From: Campylobacter gracilis
Lineage (GTDB): Bacteria > Campylobacterota > Campylobacteria > Campylobacterales > Campylobacteraceae
NCBI RefSeq assembly: GCF_018374135.1
Contig: NZ_JAHAFS010000021.1
Span: forward strand, 1-18,332
Length of the DNA: 18,332 nt
Reading direction: 5' to 3'
In this document: in pieces, positions 1-7,376 of the stretch
How the letters are laid out: the number at the start of each line of letters is the position of its first letter
Position numbering within the stretch: position 1 is the first letter of the stretch
Notes under the pieces: generated by a model
Told to the model about the DNA's origin: nothing
Database searches by the model: none
The model's input: only the letters and a program-made list of their open reading frames with translations
Program-made: the position numbers and the translations under genes

Positions 1-1
1 C

Positions 2-658
2 GTGATCTACATAGCGCGTGATTATAAAGAGGACGTGAGGTATAAATTTGCGCTTTTGCTGCGCGATTTTTGCGAAAAAGAGAGGCTTAGGCTTAAAATT
101 TTTGCAAGCCTCGGCGCGCCTGCCGTATTCGGAGATAAATTTCATCGCGAGATCGCGGCTGCGAAGATTGCGATAAATTTTAATCGTGACGACGAGCTTG
201 AGTGTGTGCGCGCTCATAAATTGCTCGGCGCGAGCGACCGCATGGCGCAGTTTTTGGGCTGTGGCGTCTGCACTTTTAGCCCCAAGATCGCTGGGTTTGA
301 GCGGCTTTACGAGGATGGCTCGGAGATAGTTTATTTCGATGATCCTGCGGATTGCTTTTCAAAGATCAAACACCTTCTTTCTAGCGGCGAATACGCGCGC
401 ATCGCGCGGCGCGGCAGAGCTAAGACGCTAAAGATTGCAAACGCCGCCCGAGTGGCGAAATTTATGCTTGAGACGATCTTTGAAGAGAGCTTCGGCGCAG
501 ATGCCTGCGGTGAAATTTCTGATGAAAAATGCAGCGAGGGCGGCGGCGAACGTCACGACGCACCAAGCGGAAAAGATAAAAACGATCGGGGTGATTTTTA
601 CAGCGAGCCTTACGAGTGGCGCGAGTTCGTCTATAAAAACGGAGAGAAATTCAGATGA
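2..658 (+). CDS. Glycosyltransferase, CgeB-like C-terminal part (5' truncated by window edge)
   Basis: This is the C-terminal part of a probable sugar transferase of the GT-B fold (Glyco_trans_1_2 / CgeB-like). The frame is open to the left edge, so the GTG at position 2 is probably internal. The recognisable segment covers residues 45-160: AAAKIAINFNRDD, then RMAQFLGCGVCTFSP, then FERLYEDGSEIVYFDDPADC. This is the usual run of nucleotide-sugar-site residues followed by the closing helices of the family. Residues about 165-198 are a hydrophilic low-complexity stretch rich in Gly, Asp, Glu and Lys, before a more ordinary end (YEWREFVYKNGEKFR). The stop overlaps the next gene's start as ATGA, which implies translational coupling and an operon. 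With a deacetylase and a second glycosyltransferase downstream, a role in lipooligosaccharide or another surface glycan is likely; the substrate cannot be inferred. Confidence 0.75.
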   Translation: MIYIARDYKEDVRYKFALLLRDFCEKERLRLKIFASLGAPAVFGDKFHREIAAAKIAINFNRDDELECVRAHKLLGASDRMAQFLGCGVCTFSPKIAGFERLYEDGSEIVYFDDPADCFSKIKHLLSSGEYARIARRGRAKTLKIANAARVAKFMLETIFEESFGADACGEISDEKCSEGGGERHDAPSGKDKNDRGDFYSEPYEWREFVYKNGEKFR

Positions 659-1446
659 TTTATTTTGTAGCTTTTCTGATCTTTGCCGCCGCAGCGGGCG
701 TTTCGCTGCGGTATAACTGGTGGCGGATCCCGCAGGGCTGGCATAAGGCGCGGGTGCTGATGTATCATAGCGTAGAGGAGCATAAGGGCGATAAATTCGA
801 TAAATGGCGGCTGAAGCCTGCGGATTTTGAAAAACAGATCGCGTGGCTTGCGAAAAACGGCTTTAGCAGCTTTAAGCTTAGCGAGCTTATCGCGCTAGAG
901 CGGCTGCCTAAAAAGGCGGTTTGCATCACATTCGACGACGGGTTTGAAAATAATTTTACTAGCGCCTTTGAAATTTTGAAAAAATACGATTTCAAAGCAA
1001 GCATATTTTTGGTGCCGGACGCCGCGCAAAACGACTGGGAGCGCGCCAACACCGCCCATCTTGCGCGGATGCTAAGCGAGGAGCAAATTTTAAAAATGCA
1101 AGCAAGCGGGCTGGTGGAATTCGGCGCGCATACGATGCACCACGTAAATTTAGACCTTACCTACGCGAGCGATCCCAAGCTTGCTGCAGATGAGATCATC
1201 GCGTCCAAGGCTCGCGTAGCACGTATTTGCGGGCAGCCTTGCGAGGTGTTTGCCTACCCGTACGGTAAATTTAACGATGAAATTTTAAATATCGCCAGAT
1301 CAAATTTCAAAGGCGCGGTGGTCGTCAAGCGCGGACTTTACGAAGCGGGCGACGACAAATACGCCGTAAAGCGTATCGGCATTTTGGGCACGGAGGGGTT
1401 TTTTGATTTTTGGCTGAAATTTACGAGGATAAGGAACAAACTATGA
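655..1446 (+). CDS. Membrane-anchored polysaccharide deacetylase (NodB-like, CE4)
   Basis: Predicted metal-dependent deacetylase of N- or O-acetyl groups on a surface glycan, 263 aa. Residues 1-18 form an N-terminal hydrophobic anchor, so the catalytic domain probably faces the periplasm. The carbohydrate-esterase family 4 motifs are present in order. Motif 1 is TFDDG at 92-96 (catalytic and metal-ligand Asp). Motif 2 is HTMHH at 159-163, fitting H-(S/T)-x-x-H with two metal-ligand His. Motif 3 is AYPYGKF around 200-206. The start overlaps the upstream stop (ATGA), and the stop overlaps the next ATG in the same way, so three genes read as one coupled operon. The NodB fold is secure; the substrate (LOS, capsule or peptidoglycan) is not determined. 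Confidence 0.88.
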   Translation: MIYFVAFLIFAAAAGVSLRYNWWRIPQGWHKARVLMYHSVEEHKGDKFDKWRLKPADFEKQIAWLAKNGFSSFKLSELIALERLPKKAVCITFDDGFENNFTSAFEILKKYDFKASIFLVPDAAQNDWERANTAHLARMLSEEQILKMQASGLVEFGAHTMHHVNLDLTYASDPKLAADEIIASKARVARICGQPCEVFAYPYGKFNDEILNIARSNFKGAVVVKRGLYEAGDDKYAVKRIGILGTEGFFDFWLKFTRIRNKL

Positions 1447-2168
1447 TTAAAGCGTCCGTTTATGCGATAGTGATGAATGAGGAGCGCCACATCGAGCGTA
1501 TGCTGCGTAGCGTGGCGGATTTTGCCGAGATCATAATCGTCGATAGCGGCAGCACCGATGCCACGCTGCAAATCGCGCGTAAATTTACCGATAAAATTTA
1601 CCATCACGATTGGCAGGGCGAGGGGGTGCAGAAAAACTACGCGTTTTCGCTATGTAGCAACGAATGGGTGCTCAATCTCGACGGCGATGAGGAGGTAAGT
1701 CCTGAGCTAAAATGCGAGATAGAGGAGTTTATGAGCCGCAGCGATTACTCGGCGCTGGATATTAAATTTCATGAATACTCGCTCGGGCGCAGATGCTCCG
1801 ATCTCGTGCGCAAAAACACTCACATCCGCTTCTTTCGCAAGGAGTGCGGCGAGTATAAAAATATGGGGGTGCACGCGCAAATTTCGATCGTAAAGGGCGC
1901 GGTGAAAAAGAGCAAATTCTGCATTAATCACTTTAGCGAAAAGCCGATCGCCGAGCTTGTTATGAAAAACAACAACTACTCTACGCTGCGCGCGCAAGGG
2001 GATTTTGAGAAGGGCAAGAAGCCGAGCCTTGCGAAGCTTTTGCTGATCTATCCGTTTGCGTTTTTTAAATCGTACATTTTGCGCAGATCGCTTTTTGACG
2101 GGCGCAAGGGATTTATCACGGCAAACATTAACGCATTTTACGCGTTTTTAAAAGAGGAAAAACTTTAA
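1443..2168 (+). CDS. Glycosyltransferase family 2, LOS-core type (WaaE/KdtX-like)
   Basis: Inverting GT-A glycosyltransferase of 241 aa. The start is the ATG at 1443, overlapping the deacetylase stop as ATGA and preceded by AAGGAA; a longer reading from 1410 would overlap the upstream gene by 37 nt and lacks support. The N-terminus (VYAIVMNEERHIERML), the nucleotide-binding segment IIIVDSGSTDAT at 31-41 and the acidic metal-binding motif LNLDGDEE around 77-84 match the family that adds glucose-type residues to the lipopolysaccharide inner core. The C-terminal third has a hydrophobic stretch (LLLIYPFAFFKSYIL) typical of membrane-associated members. It probably works with the two upstream genes on a surface glycan; donor and acceptor sugars cannot be read from sequence. 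Confidence 0.88.
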   Translation: MIKASVYAIVMNEERHIERMLRSVADFAEIIIVDSGSTDATLQIARKFTDKIYHHDWQGEGVQKNYAFSLCSNEWVLNLDGDEEVSPELKCEIEEFMSRSDYSALDIKFHEYSLGRRCSDLVRKNTHIRFFRKECGEYKNMGVHAQISIVKGAVKKSKFCINHFSEKPIAELVMKNNNYSTLRAQGDFEKGKKPSLAKLLLIYPFAFFKSYILRRSLFDGRKGFITANINAFYAFLKEEKL

Positions 2169-2202
2169 GAGAAGTATTTTAAAAAGGGCGAAGATTAATC
2201 GA

Positions 2203-2228
2203 AATGATAGAAAATTTTAGCTATCATT
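2203..2228 (+). promoter_or_regulatory. Hairpin and possible -10 element upstream of purL
   Basis: AATGATAG (2203-2210) and CTATCATT (2221-2228) form a perfect 8-bp inverted repeat around the 10-nt AAAATTTTAG. The right arm contains TATCAT (2222-2227) in the context TTTTAGC, like the GC-TATAAT elements before the tRNA-Arg and agmatine deiminase genes here, so it may be an epsilonproteobacterial sigma70 -10 box. The symmetry could also be an operator or a weak 3' hairpin for the upstream operon; no T-run follows, so a terminator is less likely. Confidence 0.4.
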
Positions 2229-2262
2229 GGGACCTAAATTTAATGGCGAAAAGGGCGAAAAA

Positions 2263-4458
2263 ATGGACAAAAAAGTAGTAGCGGCACATAAAATTTCAGA
2301 CGAAGAATATGAAAAAATTTTAAAAATTTTAGGTCGCGAGCCGAATCTGCTCGAGCTTGGGATTTTTAGCGCGATGTGGAGCGAGCATTGCAGCTATAAA
2401 TCGAGTAAAAAATACTTAAGTGGCTTTCCGACCAAGGCGCCTTGGGTTATCCAAGGCCCCGGCGAAAACGCAGGCGTCATCGACATCGGCGGCGGCATGG
2501 CTGCGGTTTTTAAGATGGAAAGCCACAATCACCCTAGCTACATAGAGCCGTTTCAAGGCGCTGCGACAGGCGTGGGCGGGATACTGCGCGATATCTTTAC
2601 GATGGGCGCGCGCGTCGAAGCCAATATGAACTCGCTTCGCTTCGGCGAGGTGCGAGGAAAAAGCGAAAATGCGCGCAAGCAGCGCTATCTGCTAAAAGGA
2701 GCAGTCGCAGGCATCGCGCACTACGGCAACTGCATGGGCATCCCTACGATAGGCGGCGAGACGACGTTCGACGCTAGCTTTGACGGCAACATTTTAGTTA
2801 ATGCCTTTGCTCTGGGTATCGTTAAAAAGGATGAAATTTTCTACGGCAGAGCTGAAGGCGTGGGCAATAGCGTGATCTACGTGGGCTCCAAAACCGGTCG
2901 CGACGGCCTCGGAGGAGCCGTGATGGCGAGCGATAGCTTTAATGACGCAAACAAATCTCTGCGCCCGACCGTGCAGGTGGGCGATCCGTTCGCCGAAAAG
3001 CTGCTGATGGAGGCGTGCTTGGAGCTTTTTAAAACCGATTACGTCGTGGGTATTCAGGATATGGGTGCTGCGGGGCTTACTTCAAGCAGCTTTGAGATGG
3101 CGGGGCGCAGCGGCAGCGGAATGAGGTTAAATTTGGACCTTGTGCCGATGCGCGAGGAGGGGATGAGCCCGTATGAGCTGATGTTAAGCGAGAGCCAGGA
3201 GCGCATGCTGATCTGCGCCAAAAAGGGCTGCGAGGAGAAAATCAAAGAAATTTTTGCCAAATGGGATCTTGACGCCGCCGTAATCGGCGAGGTAACGGAT
3301 AGCGGCAAGATGGAGCTTTTTTGGCATGGCGAGCTGGCGGGCGTTATCCCGATCGAGCCTCTTAGCGAGGCAGCGCCCGTGCTGGATCGCCCGATAAAAG
3401 AGCCTGCATATATGGCGCAGATCGCGCGGCAAAATTTGTGCGGCTGCGGCGCAAGCGAGCGCGAGCTGGACGCGGCGTTTGATAAAATTTTTCAGGACCC
3501 CGAAGTACTAAATAAATCCTACATCTACGATCAATACGACGCTAACGTAGGGCTAAACTCCGCCAAGCGCCCCGGTATGCTGGGTGCTGCGGTGATGCGA
3601 GTTAAGCAAAACGACGTAAAGCTCGCGATGGCTGCGGACTGCAACACGCGGATGAATTACGTCCATCCTCGCATAGGCGCGGCGCTCGCGGTAGCGTCGG
3701 CGGGGCGAAAGGTCGCTATGAGCGGCGCGACGCCTCTAGCCATCACCGACTGCCTAAACTACGGCAATCCGCAAAATCCCGAGGTCATGTGGCAGTTCGC
3801 GCAGGGCTGCGAGGGGATCAAGCAGGCTTGCGCCGCGCTAAATACCCCGGTCATCAGCGGCAACGTAAGCCTTTATAACGAAACGGGCGGCGTTAGCATT
3901 CAGCCCACTCCCGCGATCGTGTGCGTGGGCACAAACGAGGGCGAGATCATCCCTAGCGATTTTTGCGCTAGCGGCGTGAGCGTCTATCTGGTAGGCGATA
4001 CGAAGGGCGTTTTTGCGGGCTCGCTTTATATGAAAGCGGTGGAAAATCGCGTCGCAGGCAGCCTGCCTGAGTTAAATTTAAAGGCCGAGCGCGCTCTGTG
4101 GGACTTCGTGATAGAAGCCGGCAAAAGCGGGATTTTGGAATTTGCAAATTCCGTAGGTATCGGCGGCGTGGCGATCACGCTAGCTAAAATGGCGTGCGTA
4201 GGCGGCGTAGGCGGCGAGTTTGAGATGAGCTGCGACGACGGCAGAGATATTTTCGACGAGAGCTTTTCGCGCGCGATTTTCGGCGTACGCGACGAGGCGA
4301 AATTTAAAGAGCTGGCCGCAAAATACGGACTAAGCTTGATGCGTCTAGGCACCAGCGGCGGCGAAGTTTTTCGCATAAATTCCGTCCGTAAAAATCTAAA
4401 GGTGCTAAAAGAAATTTACTTCGGCGAGTTTGCTAAGATCGTAAAGAGCGAAGACTAG
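2263..4458 (+). CDS. purL: Phosphoribosylformylglycinamidine synthase, small-type PurL
   Basis: Catalyses ATP-dependent conversion of FGAR plus ammonia to FGAM, step 4 of IMP synthesis, in the cytosol. At 731 aa it is the short bacterial PurL, which needs separate PurS and PurQ (not in this window) for glutamine-derived ammonia. Seen directly: WSEHCSYKSS with the catalytic-region His42, GPGENAGVIDIGGG, MESHNHPSYIEPFQGAATGVGGI, and the second half with NYGNPQNPEVMWQF, SGNVSLYNETGG and PTPAIVCVG, giving the two tandem AIRS-like halves of the family. The start is ATG at 2263 after AAGGGCG; an in-frame TTG at 2227 would add 12 residues and is less likely. The TerB/J-domain gene starts 3 nt after the stop. 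The order purL, J-domain gene, purH resembles my memory of C. jejuni Cj0955-Cj0953. Confidence 0.97.
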   Translation: MDKKVVAAHKISDEEYEKILKILGREPNLLELGIFSAMWSEHCSYKSSKKYLSGFPTKAPWVIQGPGENAGVIDIGGGMAAVFKMESHNHPSYIEPFQGAATGVGGILRDIFTMGARVEANMNSLRFGEVRGKSENARKQRYLLKGAVAGIAHYGNCMGIPTIGGETTFDASFDGNILVNAFALGIVKKDEIFYGRAEGVGNSVIYVGSKTGRDGLGGAVMASDSFNDANKSLRPTVQVGDPFAEKLLMEACLELFKTDYVVGIQDMGAAGLTSSSFEMAGRSGSGMRLNLDLVPMREEGMSPYELMLSESQERMLICAKKGCEEKIKEIFAKWDLDAAVIGEVTDSGKMELFWHGELAGVIPIEPLSEAAPVLDRPIKEPAYMAQIARQNLCGCGASERELDAAFDKIFQDPEVLNKSYIYDQYDANVGLNSAKRPGMLGAAVMRVKQNDVKLAMAADCNTRMNYVHPRIGAALAVASAGRKVAMSGATPLAITDCLNYGNPQNPEVMWQFAQGCEGIKQACAALNTPVISGNVSLYNETGGVSIQPTPAIVCVGTNEGEIIPSDFCASGVSVYLVGDTKGVFAGSLYMKAVENRVAGSLPELNLKAERALWDFVIEAGKSGILEFANSVGIGGVAITLAKMACVGGVGGEFEMSCDDGRDIFDESFSRAIFGVRDEAKFKELAAKYGLSLMRLGTSGGEVFRINSVRKNLKVLKEIYFGEFAKIVKSED

Positions 4459-4461
4459 CGC

Positions 4462-5418
4462 GTGCTTAGCATCATATTTCTTTTAATCGCGCTGTATATT
4501 TTCGCGCAGATCGGTGGGGCTCTCGGCAACTCCGGCTATCGCGGCAAGGCGCAAATGCAGCTAGGAGAGGCTAAAATTTTAGTAGCGCTTCTAGCCAAGG
4601 TCGCCAAAAGCGACGGGCACGTAAGCGAGTCCGAAGCCGCGATGATAAGCGAAATTTTAGATGATTTGGTGCGCCAAATGGGCGCCGGCGAACGCGAACG
4701 CGAGGCGCTGAAGCTAGTTTATAAGCTCGAGAAAGAAAGCCTCGCAAACGTGCGCGAGCTCGCCGAAAAATATAACCAAACCTACCGCCCGAGCCCGAGC
4801 CGCAAAACGGGGCTAATCTATTTCTTTTTAAATTTAGCCTACGTCGATCGCGGTTTTAGCGCGGCAGAGCGGCGCACAATCTCGCAGATTTGCGACGGAT
4901 TGGGCATTGCGGAGCATATTCAAAGCCAGATATTCGCGACCTTTGAGCGCAGTTTTTACGGAACCTATTACGAAAACGGCGGCGCGCAAAGCGATACGGC
5001 TTACGACGAATACGACGGCTATAGCACAAGAAGCGGCGGGTATTGGGACAAATACGGCGGCAGAAGCACGGGCGGCTACGGAAGCAGTAGTTACGGCGGC
5101 GGCACCGGCTACGGATATAGCGGCACGGCGGGCTCGGGATATGGAGGCTCGCAAAGTTCGAGCGGTTACGGCGGGTATTCGAGTGGCTCGCAAGGCTCCG
5201 CCAAAACCAAAAGAGATCCGTATGAAATTTTGGGACTCTCCAAGGACGCTACGTTTAGCGAGATCAAGAAAAAATACCGCGAGCTCGTGAAAAAATACCA
5301 TCCCGACATCCTGATGGGCAAAGGCGCGGACGAGGAGATCATCCAGGAGGGCACGAAGAAGCTTCAGGAGATCAACGAGGCGTATAAAATTTTAAAGGAG
5401 CGCTTCGGCGAAAAGTAG
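4462..5418 (+). CDS. DjlA-like protein: membrane anchor, TerB domain, Gly/Tyr/Ser linker, J domain
   Basis: Predicted membrane-tethered DnaK co-chaperone of 318 aa. Residues 1-17 are hydrophobic (MLSIIFLLIALYIFAQI). Residues about 30-165 form a helical TerB/DjlA-N domain (AKILVALLAKVAKSDGHVSE and LIYFFLNLAYVDRGFSAAE are typical). Residues about 177-248 are a low-complexity Gly/Ser/Tyr-rich linker. Residues 252-318 are a J domain with the essential HPD at 280-282, the signal that stimulates DnaK ATPase. The start is GTG at 4462, only 3 nt after the purL stop and with no clear Shine-Dalgarno of its own, so translational coupling is likely. The linker is long for DjlA-type proteins and resembles phase-separating or adhesive low-complexity segments; that comparison is only suggestive. 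The chaperone client and the reason for pairing with purine genes are unknown. Confidence 0.88.
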   Translation: MLSIIFLLIALYIFAQIGGALGNSGYRGKAQMQLGEAKILVALLAKVAKSDGHVSESEAAMISEILDDLVRQMGAGEREREALKLVYKLEKESLANVRELAEKYNQTYRPSPSRKTGLIYFFLNLAYVDRGFSAAERRTISQICDGLGIAEHIQSQIFATFERSFYGTYYENGGAQSDTAYDEYDGYSTRSGGYWDKYGGRSTGGYGSSSYGGGTGYGYSGTAGSGYGGSQSSSGYGGYSSGSQGSAKTKRDPYEILGLSKDATFSEIKKKYRELVKKYHPDILMGKGADEEIIQEGTKKLQEINEAYKILKERFGEK

Positions 5419-5871
5419 GGCGAAATTTTAAAATTTGAGGGCGCAAAACGCATTGAAATTTTGAGATAGGGCTTGCGATACGGTGGCAAGGTGCGGCGAA
5501 GGAATTTTAAGGCGCGATATCGCAATATGCGCGGCGTGCGAAAATTTCAGGTCGCGCAAGAGCGCCGAGCTTGCTTGCCGAAATTTATGTCGCGAGAGAT
5601 TGGCTGCAGCGCTGCAGCGAAATTTCAAAACACGCGGCACAGTTAAATTCGCATCTAAATTTTAAAATTCCAAGCTTGCGAGATCGGCAGAGCGCTTAAC
5701 GTAGCCCTGTTGCGCATCGTGCAGGCAGTCTAGCATATGGCACGAGAATTTAGCGCAAGATAAAGGCGGCAAGTATGCGCGAGCATTGAAATTTTAATAT
5801 GCGATAGCGTTAAGGCTGCTTATTATTTATGAAATAAAATTTTAAAACCAAACCAACACGAAAGGAAAAAC
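5419..5871. repeat. Intergenic gap with a quasi-periodic RAATTY array
   Basis: No convincing gene is seen in these 453 nt; the short open frames have KF/NF-rich low-complexity translations. There are 13 RAATTY hexamers, beginning at 5423, 5431, 5456, 5502, 5542, 5581, 5620, 5645, 5657, 5665, 5746, 5789 and 5837, separated by GC-rich spacers. Between 5502 and 5657 the spacing is about 37-40 nt. The 14-mer AAATTTTAAAATTT (5423-5436) is a perfect palindrome, and a 16-nt perfect palindrome GCTGCAGCGCTGCAGC lies at 5603-5618. TATTAT (5821-5826) is a possible weak -10 box for the next gene. Confidence 0.75.
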
Positions 5872-6903
5872 ATGGGATTTTTATCCAAAGACGAAGAGCC
5901 GCAGAAGCAGGGCGCCAAAAAGGCGGCGAAGCAACCGCCGATCTTGATGAAGCAAACGCAAGAGGTGATCACCAATATCGAGAAATATCTGGGCGCGCCG
6001 CTGCTTACCTATTTTAATTCGGGCGCGGGCAGCGTTTGCGGTAACGACGCGATCAGTATCAACGACCACCTAAAGGGCAAGCATTTCGAAAAGCTCTACC
6101 TTTATATCAAGTCTGACGGCGGCAGCGGTATCGCCTCGCTTAAGATCGTCTCGATCCTGCGTAATCACTGCGACGAGCTGATCGCTCTAGTGCCGGCAAA
6201 CTGCGCTTCGGCGGCTACGATGATGGCGCTTGGAGCGAATAAAATTTTAATGGGGCCGCTAGGATACCTAACGTCGGTCGATACTTCGCTGCGCCACGAG
6301 CTTTCGCCGGTTACGAACACCAACGATCAAGCCAACGTTTCGATGGACGAGCTAAGTCGCGTGGTGAAGCTTTGGAAAAATAACGAGCGCCCGAACGACG
6401 AGAACCCGTACAAGGAGCTTTACAAATATATCCATCCGCTCGTTTTCGGCGCCGTCGATCGCGCAAGCAGCTTGTCGCTTAAAATTTGCCGCGAAATTCT
6501 GCGCTACCACTTCGACGATGAGCAAAAGATCGCCTTTATCAGCGACAAGCTAAACAGCGGCTATCCGTCGCACGACTATCCGATCTTATTCAGAGAGGCT
6601 AACGAGCTTGGGCTTCAGGTCGAGAAGATGGATACGCGCCTAAGCGAGATGCTTCAAATTTTAAACGAGCTCTACGCCGAGATGGGGCAGCGCACCTTCA
6701 CCGACTTTGACGAGAACAACTACCACGACAACAACATCGCCAATATCATCGAAATTTTGGGATGTCAGATCTACTATCAGATCGACAAGGACTGGTTTTA
6801 CCGCGAGGAGGAGAAGCGCTGGATCGTGCTAAACGACGAGAGCTCGTGGCGCAAAAACGAGATCGACGGCAAAAATATCAAAAACAGCATCTATTATATT
6901 TAG
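5872..6903 (+). CDS. SDH-family Clp-fold serine protease homologue (SppA/ClpP superfamily)
   Basis: A 343-aa protein with a ClpP/crotonase-fold core like the serine-dehydrogenase-proteinase (SDH) family. After a Lys/Gln-rich start (residues 1-25), the core is at about 45-140: LYLYIKSDGGSGIASLKIVSIL (a nucleotide-free Clp-fold strand and Gly-rich oxyanion loop), then LVPANCASAATMMALGANKI with Ser113 as the candidate nucleophile, then LMGPLGYLTSVD. No signal peptide is seen, so it is probably cytosolic. The C-terminal half (about 170-343) is helical and hydrophilic and I do not recognise it. The start is ATG at 5872 after AAAGGA. It sits with the next lipoprotein gene between the J-domain gene and purH, and a long A/T-rich hairpin follows its stop. 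Fold assignment is fairly confident; proteolytic activity and substrate are unknown. Confidence 0.75.
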   Translation: MGFLSKDEEPQKQGAKKAAKQPPILMKQTQEVITNIEKYLGAPLLTYFNSGAGSVCGNDAISINDHLKGKHFEKLYLYIKSDGGSGIASLKIVSILRNHCDELIALVPANCASAATMMALGANKILMGPLGYLTSVDTSLRHELSPVTNTNDQANVSMDELSRVVKLWKNNERPNDENPYKELYKYIHPLVFGAVDRASSLSLKICREILRYHFDDEQKIAFISDKLNSGYPSHDYPILFREANELGLQVEKMDTRLSEMLQILNELYAEMGQRTFTDFDENNYHDNNIANIIEILGCQIYYQIDKDWFYREEEKRWIVLNDESSWRKNEIDGKNIKNSIYYI

Positions 6904-7376
6904 TGCGGTTTTTGGGTCTCGTGTCGATTTAAATTTGTAGCTTGTAAAATTTAAATCGGCGCATAAAATTTAAACGAGCAGCAGCGCAAGGTGCGATTGA
7001 TGATGACATAGCCGCGCTTATGGACGAGCTGGAAAATAGGATGTGCAAGTAAATTTAAAATTTTAAAAAGCGGCAAAATCAAGTGCAACCTGGCTTGGCG
7101 ATAAAAGCTGCGCTGTGAAATTTTAAATTTAGCCGGTTCGCGCCGATCTTTTCGGCTAAGCTTACGCTGCGGTTTAAATTTACGTTTTGCGTCGCGGCTT
7201 TTAAATTTAGCTTTTTGCAAGCGGCGCAAAATTTTAAAATTTACGTCCGCGCGGGCAACGCGGCGGCATTTGAGAAGTAAAATTAAAATTTGCGCGCGGT
7301 AAATTTAGTAAATTTGGCTTTGCCGACCCTGCTTCATAAATTTGGCAAAATTTTAAAATTTAAAGGATTTTTTGCG
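6904..7376. repeat. Intergenic gap dense in RAATTY and A4T4 palindromes
   Basis: In these 473 nt I count 17 RAATTY hexamers, starting at 6931, 6947, 6966, 7051, 7058, 7118, 7125, 7176, 7203, 7229, 7237, 7286, 7301, 7310, 7338, 7348 and 7356. AAAATTTTAAAATTT occurs twice (7228-7242 and 7347-7361). An open frame at 6948-7052 ends in a protein-like peptide (AIDDDIAALMDELENRMCK then stop) without a plausible start and could be a gene remnant. An apparent minus-strand frame over 6951-7229 is rich in KF/FK only because AAATTT is so frequent. Nothing else recognisable is seen. Confidence 0.7.
6921..6962 (+). terminator. Long inverted repeat downstream of the SDH-protease gene
   Basis: CGATTTAAATTT (6925-6936) is exactly mirrored by AAATTTAAATCG (6947-6958) around a 10-nt loop. 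The stem extends outward through g-c, t-g, g-c and t-g pairs to about 16 bp (6921-6962). It begins 17 nt after the stop codon at 6903. No T-run follows, so this is either a weak bidirectional terminator, a 3'-end stabiliser or a product of the AAATTT repeats that fill this gap. Confidence 0.45.

Noticed and set aside
4834..5301. 155-codon minus-strand frame opposite the J-domain gene
   Set aside because: Shadow of the Gly/Tyr/Ser-rich linker of the real plus-strand gene; Ala/Arg/Val-rich composition results from the repetitive codons.
6951..7229. 92-codon minus-strand basic KF-rich frame
   Set aside because: Composition is dictated by AAATTT repeats and it overlaps a strong inverted repeat; no start signal.
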